Notes under the pieces: model-generated
The model's database searches: none
Told to the model about the DNA's origin: nothing
What the model saw: the letters and a program-made list of their open reading frames with translations, nothing else
Source of the DNA: Plantago ovata
Lineage: Eukaryota; Streptophyta; Magnoliopsida; Lamiales; Plantaginaceae
DNA: 64,000 nt
NCBI GenBank assembly: GCA_028274465.1
Contig: CM051456.1
Coordinates: 122,218,880-122,282,879 of the forward strand
Direction: 5' to 3'
Shown here: positions 23,209 through 33,878 of the stretch, one piece after another
Layout: each line of letters starts with the position of its first letter
Position numbering within the stretch: position 1 is the first letter of the stretch
Position numbers and translations under genes: made by a program

Positions 23209-26200
23209 TCAGTCTTTTTTACCACTGCTGAGGATTTTATGTAAATGGAAACCTTCTCCTTCATTCCCATTTAAGCGCCTCTTCTCCAGAACACAAGTGC
23301 TGAGTTGTCTTATCAGCTTCTCAAGACTGGAGTGCCTACATAGCGTTTTATCTATTATATCTGGGTAGGTGGCTAAAATCATGGCATTCACCGCATCTGC
23401 CAACAGCTCCTTTTGAGAATCTTGCAGAAGATATCCAAAATCAGACTTGTCCGGCTCTTCATATGCTATTAAAGCAGCACAGTCCTACAAACAAAATGGG
23501 AGAGTTAAAATTTTATTTATAGGGTAGTCCCACTAATAAGATCAAATATATAGTTCATTCACAATCTGTAAATCACATGATCATCTGCGTAGCATAGATG
23601 TGATATGTTGAAAGATTAGGTTCAGCGCTATGCTCTCTCCATCTCAGATTCTAGCAAAAGACTGGATTCATGGCCACACAAGGATGAATTCTAATATTCA
23701 AAGATGAAGAGAAAATCCAAAGATTCATGGACATAAAAAAGTTGACCAAGTTTTTCACCAACTGGATTTTTTGCCGGTTTTACTCTATTGCCGCTTCTGG
23801 CTGTGCTTGGAAAAACAAAGAAGTCAGCACTATCTTCAAACACCACAGAACCGTATATAAGCCAACCAAAACTCGGAAGGAGGTTAGACAATCACTCGTA
23901 GCGCCAATTACTTTGTGCATCAAGCAAGTCACACACATGGGAAAGTGGCAGAATGAAAACAATCATTTAGCCAAATGCACCATGAAATTAAGACAGTGTC
24001 TGTCTAACATGGAACGGGTTTAAGTATAGCTCTGAAAACCTTTGCTAATTGACTTGCAGTATTAAACATTTGTGCCAGAAAGTGTTTACCCCTATAAGTT
24101 CACGCTCTAATTTTGATTTAAACTTGTCAAATTCCTTTCTGCCATACTTGACAGCTTCCTCTAGCTTTCCCCCCTGCAGTGCAAAGTGGCAGTCAGAACA
24201 TGACAAAAAAAAAAAATAATAATAAAGACAGAACAAAAACATGACAAACGTGTATGTTCTAATTCAAACATTTCCTTTCTAAATATTTATCGTTCCTTTG
24301 AATTTCACCTTTAGCCTAATAAGCATTGCCAAATGATTTAAGGCAACATCAAGTAAATACATCTGGACATACTAATTATCGTCTTTCATCATTGGGTAAA
24401 TTTATAATTAAGATTCTTGAAAACAAAAGAACAATCATAAACACTCAAACAAGCTGCAGCTGGAGGTACAATCATAAACACTCCGGTCAAACATATAGTG
24501 TACGAAGTCCTAAATTAGACCCAAAAAAAAAAAAAAGTATACCCGAACAAGCTCGATAAATTTTTGACAGTGCAGAAGGCAGCAAACAGGAGACTTCTCA
24601 TCCTGCAGGAGTTAGCAGCTACATTAATACACTCGATGAAACATCAAAAGATAAAAAGTACCAGATAACCTTTAATTGAACTGATGATGACCTATGTAGT
24701 CATCAGTCGTGAACATATTAATGGAAGTTATAAGAAAGGAATACTTGGGTAGAATATATATATTTATATCTTTTGAATAAAATTATACTGTTGATTTTCT
24801 TTCTTTCTTGGGCTGGAAAAAGGAGGCTAGTGCCTCTGCTTTGAGCATCCTTTGGGAGTCTCTCCACTCGTGTTTGAAAACTAGAATTATCTGAAGCAAC
24901 TACCTGAATAATTTGAGGATACCATTCCTGGAGTTTAGAGAGCACATCATCAATTTCCCCATGCCTTATTTGCTGCAGGAGGAAAGAAACATAATCAGTG
25001 AATCACTCATACATGGATATTATAGATTGGTTATGTTACTTTAGGGTCAACCTATAACTTAACTGCATTGACAAGCAAAGGTAGGATATGTTCAACAATA
25101 GCAGGAAGAAACATAATCAGTGGATCACTTATACATGGATGTTATAGATTGGTTATGTTACTTTAGGGTCAATCTATAACTTAACTGCATCGACAAGCAA
25201 AGGTAGGATATGTTCAACAATAGCAGAAAGGATGGGAAGTTTCTCTATGAAATTTGATTAGGTAAGAATGCAGTACAGACTAAAAAATTTGAAGTACTGA
25301 AAATATTATCACCTAAGATTATGCTTTTTGCTTAATTGCTGGACAAATCATTTCTATAAAATGGAAGGTGCAGACTGCAGGGTACCATGGATGTTGATAT
25401 CAAGTCTTCTGGATATCAACTTTAAAGCTGAACTGAAGCTAATGATCTAAGTAATGGAATGGGATAATAAAGGGCTAATAAACAAACAGAGTCGAGCTGT
25501 GAACCAGAAAAGAATAGAGTTCAGTTGACTGCACTTAAAAATTCACAAAAAATAAAGGAAATCAAAACGAATAAAAGATACATCCCTCAGAGATGGCGAT
25601 CTTACTTTGTCAAAACCACACATACAAGTAGAGAAATGCGAAACAGAAAAATAATAACCCCCCCCCCCCCTCCCCCCAAAAAAATAATAATAATAATAAA
25701 TAAATAAATAAAAATTGTCTCAGAAAACCTTTTTGTTCTCCAACAGGATAACAGATGGCTTATACAGAGCAGCTTAAACGAAGTTTGACTCTCTGCTAAT
25801 AACTGATTGGTTTAAAAGATAAATCTCCTGCGGCAACTTGATATATAGTATCTTTGCCACAAATTTTAGCATCCAAAAGTAAGATAATTATAGATATTCA
25901 CCTGCTCCTATTCTTTTACGTACCCTACATCATCAAGATGAACTTAAGGTAATTCTTATTATCAATACCAAAGGCATCCTATTTTTTAGTCCATATCCTG
26001 GAAAAACTCGGAACTAGATAACAAAATGTTTTTCTTTATCAGATGATTTAAGAGCCTATGCAAAACCTTAAAAGGGTTGCAACAATTTCCATAGATCTAA
26101 ACAAAAGCGCCCAGGAGAAGGGAATTAAAAGAAGAAGAAGAAGAATTTAAAAGTAATAAATAAAAAAGAATCAGTCAAGGTAATTCCCTAACATAGTAAA

Positions 26201-28718
26201 TTAAATTCTTTGGTGCTGGGGATGCTCTCTTCATCTTCTAGTCTACAACTGTAGGTCTCCAAGTATTCATAAAACCCTACCACCCTATCTCCCTGGGTAT
26301 TATGGGTTACACCTACTTCACATCCACCGCAAATATGCACCAAGGACTAGAAGATATGTGCAGGTCGGGATGCCATTTAAGGAAGTAAGAGTGTATGTGT
26401 CAGTCGCTAAAATAGAATTTTGAGAGGCAAAACAGAGTGCAAAGAGATACAGTGAGACAAACATGCTTAGGTAATACCTGACGAAGAATCCTCCTCCGGT
26501 GTAATGCATACGCAGTTTCCTCCTCATCGAATTTAGTAACTGGAATTGGAACGGATGGTATTGTACTTTTACCAGCTTCATCAAGAGAATCAAGAGTTTC
26601 TTCATATCCATAGTGTTGTAAATAGCTACGAACTAAACTGAGGAAAAAGAAAAAAAAGTTGATCACTAAGTAATAATATTAGTTAAATGGCGAATACATC
26701 AAACTAAAGTAGTGTCCAACAATAACACCACAGAAAATATCAGAACTTCTGGTGTGCTGTGTCAGCAATTGGAGGCATAAATCAAGAATTTCACAATAAC
26801 ATAGCAAGAATGACATCCATAAGTCATCGTTTCTATAGTTCATATAGGGATGCAAGCAGGTGCAAAATGTTCTATTGACTCACCAAGAAAAATAAAGGTC
26901 TCCAACTTGGGATAACATCAAACGGACTGTCAAAAGATCAGGCCCATTCAAGTTCAAAGTAAAGAAAATGCTAGATGGGTCTGGTCTATTCTACCCACTG
27001 TCCAAGCATACAAAGAGCAGATCCGTAACATGTAATCTATAGTTTCAGACTTTACCTATAACTGGTGTCTTGTGGTACTGAGATGTCATCAATCATCATC
27101 TGTTGTTTTACTCTTTGTTCTGCTTCATATGCCTGATAAATAAATCTATTAGAAGACCATTGATTTACTACTCAATAAGAATTCTTGAACTGAATTTCAT
27201 GTACAATTCCATTTTGGATACATCAAGGATAATGACGTTCCTTAATCTAAGAATTTTCAGTTAAACTGAATATTTGGGAAATGCGACTAGTTTATCATAT
27301 ACTTCTATAATAGCATTACACAGTACATGAAAATTCTGTATTACAGACAGATTTCTTGGTGAAATAGATATTGGCCACTAAGAGTTCTTAGAAGATAAAT
27401 GGGTGCCAATTCAGCCTCTACACTTCAAATAACATTTGCATAATACAAATCTATATATAACAACAAAAAGTGAGAGCAACACTTACATTAAGATTAAAGA
27501 GAAATTGCTCTTCTCCAAAGTTTACAGTCACCCTGCCACAAACAGATGAACACAAAAGAAAAGCAAAGAAGTTAGAAGAACCCGTCATTGAAGAATGGAT
27601 CTGTACATTGACCTCCTAGGAGCATGTATTACCATAATAAAGGAGGGGTACCATGTACACACAAGAAACATGGAATGCAAAGAAGTAGTGATAGGAAAAT
27701 GTTCCGAGATGGTACATACTCCTCATATTGGCTATGCACGGCTACTGTAGGAAAGATCTGCCCCTTGATGTCCTTATCCACCGAACCTACTAAAACACCA
27801 TTTTTCCTGGAAGAGAAAAAGGTGAAGGCTCAGGCAAAATTTCATAATTACAAAAAATCAAAAGAATTCATAAAATAATTTTCAGCTATTTGTTACTCCA
27901 ACTTAATGAAAAAAAATTACGGACATTGCTAGTAGACTTGGATGATAACAACTTACGTAAAAAAGAATTCCTGTGTCAAGTAGTTAATACCACCACCGAC
28001 GGTATCACCTGTTGTGTAAGGCGAGCCTCCAAATGTCTCTCCTCCTCTACCATGTCCACGGTAAAGCAGCCCATCATCCCCATGATATCCTAAACTGTTT
28101 GCTTCCCATCTATATCATATGCAGAAACACCAAATACTAATTCAAACTCCAGATACAACACCATAATCACAAAATATACCTAATCTATAAACTCAAACAT
28201 AAGTAACAAAAACACAAAATATAATCTCAAACGTAATAATCTAAACACCAAATACAGAAGTTGATCAATCATTTGGTTCCCCAATATCAAATTAATCGAA
28301 CACAATAAACAAACAAACAAACAACAGATTACCCTGGTTGGCGACGGAGCTTGAAACCAGAAGTAGTAAACCCAATCGAAATGTGTCCCTTCGTGCCAGC
28401 ATTCTTCACCGTCATCTCGAAGTAGTACACCAACCGCTTCGACGGAGCAGGGCGATTCGCCTGCACCACTCCGACATCGTGTCCGTGCAAATTGACGTTC
28501 GGATACGAAACCGATAGCTTGTCCTCGCCAACCACCGAGAAACCGCCCGAGCTGTTCAACGTATCGAGCTCGCTAGGGTTTTCTTCACTGCTCAACTCTT
28601 CCGATTCGGATTCGAGTTGCGGCGATTTGGAAGAGCACTGCCATAGGTTGAGGAAGTAGTCTCCGATCGAATAATCATTCGCCACCGATTGGGCTGACGA
28701 CGACGTCGTTTCGGACAT
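23209..28718 (-). CDS. RANBPM: RanBPM-like SPRY-LisH-CTLH-CRA protein (GID/CTLH complex scaffold)
   Basis: Ten exons: 28718-28333, 28109-27957, 27806-27720, 27532-27487, 27132-27056, 26637-26478, 24972-24904, 24602-24543, 24173-24090 and 23484-23209, with compatible phases; 465 residues, close to plant RanBPM proteins. A Ser/Glu-rich N-terminus leads into SPRY (about residues 85-225: YYFEMTVKNAGTKGHISIGF, YHGDDGLLYRGHGRGETFG, EEVTVNFG). LisH is near 250-280 (SLVRSYLQHYGYEETLDSLD), CTLH near 295-355 (IRHGEIDDVLSKLQEWYP, LLHCQKFIELVR) and CRA to the end (DKSDFGYLLQDSQKELLADA). The family forms the scaffold of the GID/CTLH E3 ubiquitin ligase, in nucleus and cytoplasm. The 1.5-kb intron between exons 6 and 7 holds a recent 122-bp tandem duplication. 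No damage is seen in the reading frame. Confidence 0.93.
24985..25228. repeat. Tandem duplication, 122-bp unit, two copies
   Basis: Unit 1 begins AGAAACATAATCAGTGAATC at 24985 and unit 2 AGAAACATAATCAGTGGATC at 25107. They differ at only a handful of positions, so the duplication is recent. It lies in the large intron of the RanBPM-like gene, just beside the exon at 24972-24904; the duplicated block does not include that exon. Confidence 0.9.
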
Positions 28719-29163
28719 TGTTTGAGACGGATCGAGTGGATTCGTTGAGTGGAGATAAATCGAGAAGTTTCAGAGTAGGGTTTTGTACAGCATCAGTTCA
28801 ATCAGCAGCAAGCTGGATTAGGAGGATTGATTATTCATCAGTTCCATTTTCGTTTCTTCCGTGTGATTGAAGTAAAAATATGATACTGGATGAAATTAGT
28901 ACAACAGTTAAAAAATCAGGACTAATTGCAATTTACACCTTATGTTTTGTAACATTCAACTTTAGTGCTTCCACTTCGAGTATTTTACAATTTACATTGA
29001 TTATTTGTAATTTGTAATACTTCGCCATACACATTGCAACGCTTTTACATGTAGTATTAGAGACTAGCTTTTGTCTAACTGGTTCTAGAACTATAAAAAG
29101 ACAGTAGTTCAAATCATATCAGTGCTGCAAGCCTGCAAACAAGAGAGGAAAGGAACATAAGGA
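28719..29163. other. Upstream region of the RanBPM-like gene
   Basis: Should contain promoter and leader of the RanBPM-like gene on the minus strand. No convincing TATA box was picked out. No coding sequence until the F-box fragment at 29164. Confidence 0.4.
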
Positions 29164-29316
29164 ATGAAGAGATTAAAAGTTAAAATTTCTTGTTGGACTG
29201 ATTTACCTCCTGAAATTCTTGGATTAGTTCATCAGAAGTTGCGTTTTCTAGATCCAGTTCGTTTTCGTGCAGTTTGCAAGACTTGGCGAATACCGAAATA
29301 TGTTAGTAATTACTAG
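29164..29316 (+). pseudogene. F-box domain fragment (KIB/DUF295-like F-box relic)
   Basis: A 50-codon frame includes WTDLPPEILGLVHQKL and FLDPVRFRAVCKTWRI, a clear plant F-box (LP-x-E-I/L...R-x-V-C-K-x-W). It stops directly after the F-box, whereas intact relatives run to 350-400 residues. Downstream, 29335-29520 in other frames shows only weak similarity to what follows the F-box in such proteins. By family an F-box recruits SKP1 to form an SCF ligase; this copy lacks a substrate domain, so it is probably a dead fragment. Confidence 0.7.
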
Positions 29317-30408
29317 GCATATATAATTATTTCCCAGGTCTACCGTGGCATATCTGCCATAGGCCTAGCTGCAGCGTGGGTCATGAAGAATATCCATACA
29401 CCTGGCTCTTTTGATCCACACGAGCAAAGATCACATAGCTTGTCAAATCCGTACCTCCTCAACGCAACAGTTTCTCTTGATTATTACTCATGGTTACTCA
29501 ATAATTTATTCTTGTCCAATCCTTTTAAAAATGATGTTATCTTGCTACCTATATAGAAATTTGTCGATGTGAGATTCTTTACATAAAAAAGAGAGGAGAA
29601 GCCGTTGCTTCTTGATAATCTAGTTTTTCCACATGTTTTGCATATACTGGTAATTAATGCGGTGGCACATGATTTAGCCAACCATATTTTGTTAATGTGT
29701 TGGACAGTGAAGGCTCTTCAGTCTTGCCTTCCGGACTCTAACTGATAGTTTCAAACTGTTTTGAGTTGCTTCAGCATTCCATGTTCATCGGTATGGATGA
29801 GATGAAGAACTAATTTTACATCAGTTATCAGGCTCTTGAGAGATATTACCAGTTACAGATTATGGTACTATATCATGGCCAGATATTTAAAAGGCCAGTA
29901 TTAAATTATTAATGCTACTACATGTCAAGTTTGAAAACTACAATGCATTGCCCTGCATCATGACTCTTGAGTTTCCAAACACTACAATTGATAGGATGTT
30001 GATTGCTAGAAACCGAAACTTGAATCTGTTGAATCGCTAGGAGATTACATGAAGCAGATACAACTAGCCCCTATTTTGCATATAATGACTAACACGTTCC
30101 TTCCCGAATTTTGCAAATGAAAAATTGGACAAAGTAGAAAAGACCACGGTAAGAACTCAGAATCATCAGAGAAATAAACAGGAAAAATTGATCAACTAAG
30201 GAATATGTAAAGGACACGATGACTATTTAGCCTAACAGAATTATGATAATATTCAAAGTGTCGTAACATATGGAATCTCCACACCTGAATCATCAGAAGA
30301 AGGAAAATCTGCTACAAACTAGCTTGGTTGAATGATAGTGCACAAGTTGCAAATATGTACTATTATCTACACAAAATAACATCTCCGATTGAGTTGGTTG
30401 CCTTAAAC
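29317..30408. other. Intergenic with decayed F-box gene debris
   Basis: The frame at 29681-29484 on the minus strand (ICKTCGKTRLSRSNG) is on the wrong strand for the F-box fragment and resembles nothing I recognise. No intact exon seen. Confidence 0.35.
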
Positions 30409-30657
30409 TCATGACATGTACATAAAACGGTTGCCTCGTGAGGTAAGGACCAACTTGTCAGAAAACACTCTAAGCCATGTATAGATATCTGACTCGACGT
30501 ATCTCTTGTTTGTCAATGAGTAACAGTTGAATGATGTCGTATCACCAAAACAATCATCCTTTAAGTAGAACAACATGCAATTCTCAGGCATGCTGGCATG
30601 CCAATCAGTAACTGCAACATTATGCCATGAGAATGGTCCATGTATTGAAGATATCAT
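30409..30657 (-). pseudogene. DUF295-like C-terminal fragment (F-box/KIB family relic)
   Basis: An 82-codon frame with NCMLFYLKDDCFGDTTSFNC followed by YSLTNKRYVE resembles the C-terminal DUF295 segment of plant F-box proteins, in which an N-C-[IV]-Y-F-x-D-D phrase precedes a description of the protein's own beta repeats. It lies on the opposite strand to the F-box fragment 1.1 kb away, so it is not the missing half of that gene in situ. Similarity is short and the call tentative. Confidence 0.4.
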
Positions 30658-31380
30658 TCACCAAATCAAAAAATAATAATTATGCAGCATAAAGTTTGTA
30701 TATGAATGTTATTGAGAATCTATATATCACCGAGTGAGTCACTTCGAATTTTCATACAAAAGTTTAACACTTGTGTGAATTAAGTTAGGCTAAACGGTCA
30801 TCGTGCTCCTGAAGCATTCTTTGTTGATTTATTTTTTTCCCGTCTTATTGATGGTGATTCTGATCATTCTCATCTCTGCCTTGCCCATTTTCCTGTACAA
30901 GAAACAAGAACAGAACAGAACAGAACAGAACATGTTAGCACTAGATTCATTATATGCGAAATCTGGGCTACTTATGTAATACATGTAAAAACATCTCTTC
31001 AAAATATGCAAAAGATAGAGTCTTTTTGCACACCACTATACTATTCGAATTGTTTTGCACACCACTATACTATTCGAATTGTTAGTTTCTCCGTTCTTCA
31101 TACAAATATTAGTCACTGGGATGGAAATAGGGACGTCGCTGAAATGCAGGGGAGTTTTCAGACTTAAAGTGTACAAGAAATAGCTTGTAGGACATACTAT
31201 TAATATTGTATAATGTGTATAATGAAAATCTCTTTCAAATATCTGAGGATTTTATTTAAACTAGCTTTTCATGTAATCCATATTGATGAACATAGAACTT
31301 GATAATTCTTTCTGGACGAAAAGTACAACCGTTTACTTGTATATATCTCTATGGATACAAACCTTCAAAGATCAAATAGA
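30658..31380. other. V-ATPase G 3' flank, small repeats
   Basis: AACAG repeats five times near 30907-30931. A 29-bp unit (TTTTGCACACCACTATACTA...) is tandemly duplicated at about 31024-31081. The region nearest 31381 should include the 3' untranslated region of the V-ATPase gene. Confidence 0.5.
31024..31081. repeat. 29-bp tandem duplication, two perfect copies
   Basis: The unit starts TTTTGCACACCACTATACTA and ends TTCGAATTG; both copies are identical, indicating a very recent duplication in the 3' flank of the V-ATPase G gene. Confidence 0.9.
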
Positions 31381-32093
31381 TCACACAGTTGTTATGTACT
31401 TGACAAGCATCTTAACAACTTCTGGAGAGACTTCTGAGGCTCTTTTCTTAAGGTCCTCAATTTTTTGTTCGGTTTCTGCTTCAAGCCTTTTCACTGTTGA
31501 GTCCGAGTTCCCGCTGGACTGCATAGTTCAAACCGGAATCAACATGGGGTAAGGTTAGGGCAAGTGAGTAATGATTAAAAAAAAAAGAAGAAGGTTCCAT
31601 CTGAATACAATATTACCTCTGAAATACTCTTCTGATATTCGGCTTCCATATGAGACCGATAATTTGCCACTTCTCTCTCAGCTTCATCTTTAGCTTGCTT
31701 TAGCCTTGACATTTTCGCTATAAACACACACAAATACAAAGAAAATGGCATAAAATGAAATAAAGATCCATGTTGATGATAACTTTTTCTTAAGTTACGT
31801 TGTAACCAGTTATGGTACAAAACATCTGTGATACAACATGAGAGCAACTATCATCCTAATCACACTATTTCACGCTACATATCAGTATCACTAGTCCCAT
31901 GATAGTATCTACACTAGGCCAGATAAAATAAATTTAAGATTCAGCCTGCACAAGAATCATCACAAAACATACAAAAGCTCATCACACGAATATATGAAAC
32001 ATTACCGTTTCTAGCATCTGAGACGATCTGTTGAGCCTCTTGTTCTGCTGTAAGTAGCATCTGGATGCCACCTTGTCCTCTCATTGATTCCAT
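31381..32093 (-). CDS. VHA-G: V-type proton ATPase subunit G
   Basis: Three exons: 32093-32006, 31717-31617 and 31518-31381, encoding 108 residues, the usual size of plant VHA-G (about 105-110). The N-terminus [20 protein letters not shown] leads into [11 protein letters not shown], then [20 protein letters not shown], the conserved family core. The C-terminal part ([35 protein letters not shown]) is typical. Subunit G pairs with subunit E as a coiled-coil peripheral stalk that links the ATP-hydrolysing V1 head to the proton-pumping Vo ring on vacuole and endomembranes. The protein is a single long amphipathic helix with no membrane segment. It is divergent from the CDKAL1-like gene, with 986 bases between start codons. 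Confidence 0.95.
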
Positions 32094-32633
32094 CTTAAGT
32101 ACTCAAACAAAAGCCACAAGAATCCTACGAATTAACAAAGTTAATAACCTGGTGATAACCTTAATCTAATGGACATGTATCAAATGTTTATGATCAACAT
32201 TCAACAATTAATGGATGCAAAAACCAAGAACAACAATCAAATGAAGAATTAGTGTGTAATGAAAGACAATGCATTACAATTTACACAGATAAACTTGACA
32301 GATGATGAAGAAAGGCTTTGATCCAATAGAGCAAAAAATGGCATAAGATGTTAAATCATGGATTACCTATTTTAGAGGAAAGAGATGACTTGAACCATCC
32401 TATTATTAGATTACAGGTGTACTTGGCTTCTTAGATATAGGAGTTTTATGTTATAGCTAATGCTTTTAGCTAGTAATATTACATGCTGAATTTAATTTTG
32501 GTTGGTTTTTTTTTTTTTTTTCACTATAAGTCTATATATAGCGCATGTAAAATACAATCATTTATAAATCTAAGGGTCTCTTATTTTCGTCTCAAAATTC
32601 ATTCATTTCAATTTAGTTAACTTCAGATTCATT

Positions 32634-32798
32634 ATCAACGGATGTTGGCTCAAGTGACTTGAGTTCAATTAAGCAAGATCTCAAGTTCGAGTTTTGTGGT
32701 TGTTAAAAACAACGCGGAGAGAGCTGCCCCTAAAAAAGTGTCCGGCAGTGCTCGAGTGGATAGTCCCCAAAGCGGATACCCGTGCAAATAAAAAAAGG
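32634..32798 (+). mobile_element. tRNA-derived SINE, 165 bp
   Basis: Perfect 11-bp duplications TCAGATTCATT at 32623-32633 and 32799-32809. The head has GTTGGCTCAAGTGACTTGAG (A-box-like) and CTCAAGTTCGAGTTTTGTGG (B-box-like). The body includes GAGAGAGCTGCCCC and GTGCTCGAGTGGATAGTCCC and it ends CAAATAAAAAAAGG. It sits in the shared upstream region between V-ATPase G and the CDKAL1-like gene. Confidence 0.88.
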
Positions 32799-33079
32799 TC
32801 AGATTCATTCAAGAGGAATCGATCAAATAATTACAAACGCCATTAGTAAAAATTAATGTTCCAACTCGTTTTGCAACAGTATTAAACTATTATCAATCAA
32901 TTTTCCATGTTCATCGATGTAAAGCCCAAGCCCAGAGGGAGTTTGATATGGTCCAATACAAGCTAGCCCATTTTATAACAGAACTGGGCCCAATTAAAAA
33001 CTACCCAGTTCTGTTACTCAGTTGCACACTTCAAACTTTAGTCTCACTTCGTCTCTCTCTCTCTCTTTCCTCACTTGGC

Positions 33080-33836
33080 ATGGAAGATATTGAGGATTTA
33101 TTGCTTGGTGGCGGCGGCGGAGTTCCGCCGGGGTTCCGGCTGAATGTGGCGCCGTCAGTCGGCGTGAATATTAAGCACAAAAAGAAAAATGGAGCATTAA
33201 ACGATTCCTCTCTCAAGGACTACAACACTCCCAAAATCCCAGGCACTCAGGTCGCTCCTTCAAATTACATATTTTACAGTTCCTTTTTTGTGTTCTTCTG
33301 TTTCTAATTTCGTCTCAGTGTCTCAATTTTTCGTTTATTCGTTTTTATGCAGACTATCTACCTGAAAACTTTTGGCTGTTCGCATAATCAGGTAAATCAA
33401 TTTCTCTTGGTTATTAGAGCTGATTTTTAATTAATTTAGTGTCTTAGTCACCTATATAGTTGCTTATAGAAATCAAATGCTTTCAGATTTAATTTAAGCT
33501 AAAAATAATCATAGGCAGAAGCTGGTTTTACAAACATATTCTCTGATTTTGTTTCGGCTTTTACGACATTTTGAGCTGGATTTTAGTTAATTAAGCTGAT
33601 CAAACTGTGAATTGGAAGCACCATACGTTAATTCAATTGAATCAACAGAATATATATAGGAAGTGTTGGAAAATGCAGTGAAGTTTAGCTTAATGAGATG
33701 GATTACTCAGTCCTGAAGTTGGGATAATGGTGAGGTTCTGGTATATATTAATAAAGTGTTGACATGCTGTATGTATCCTGAGAACTAGAGTATAGTAACA
33801 AAGCGAAGTCCCAGATCAAATGAACTTTTTTCTTTT

Positions 33837-33878
<42 letters not shown>

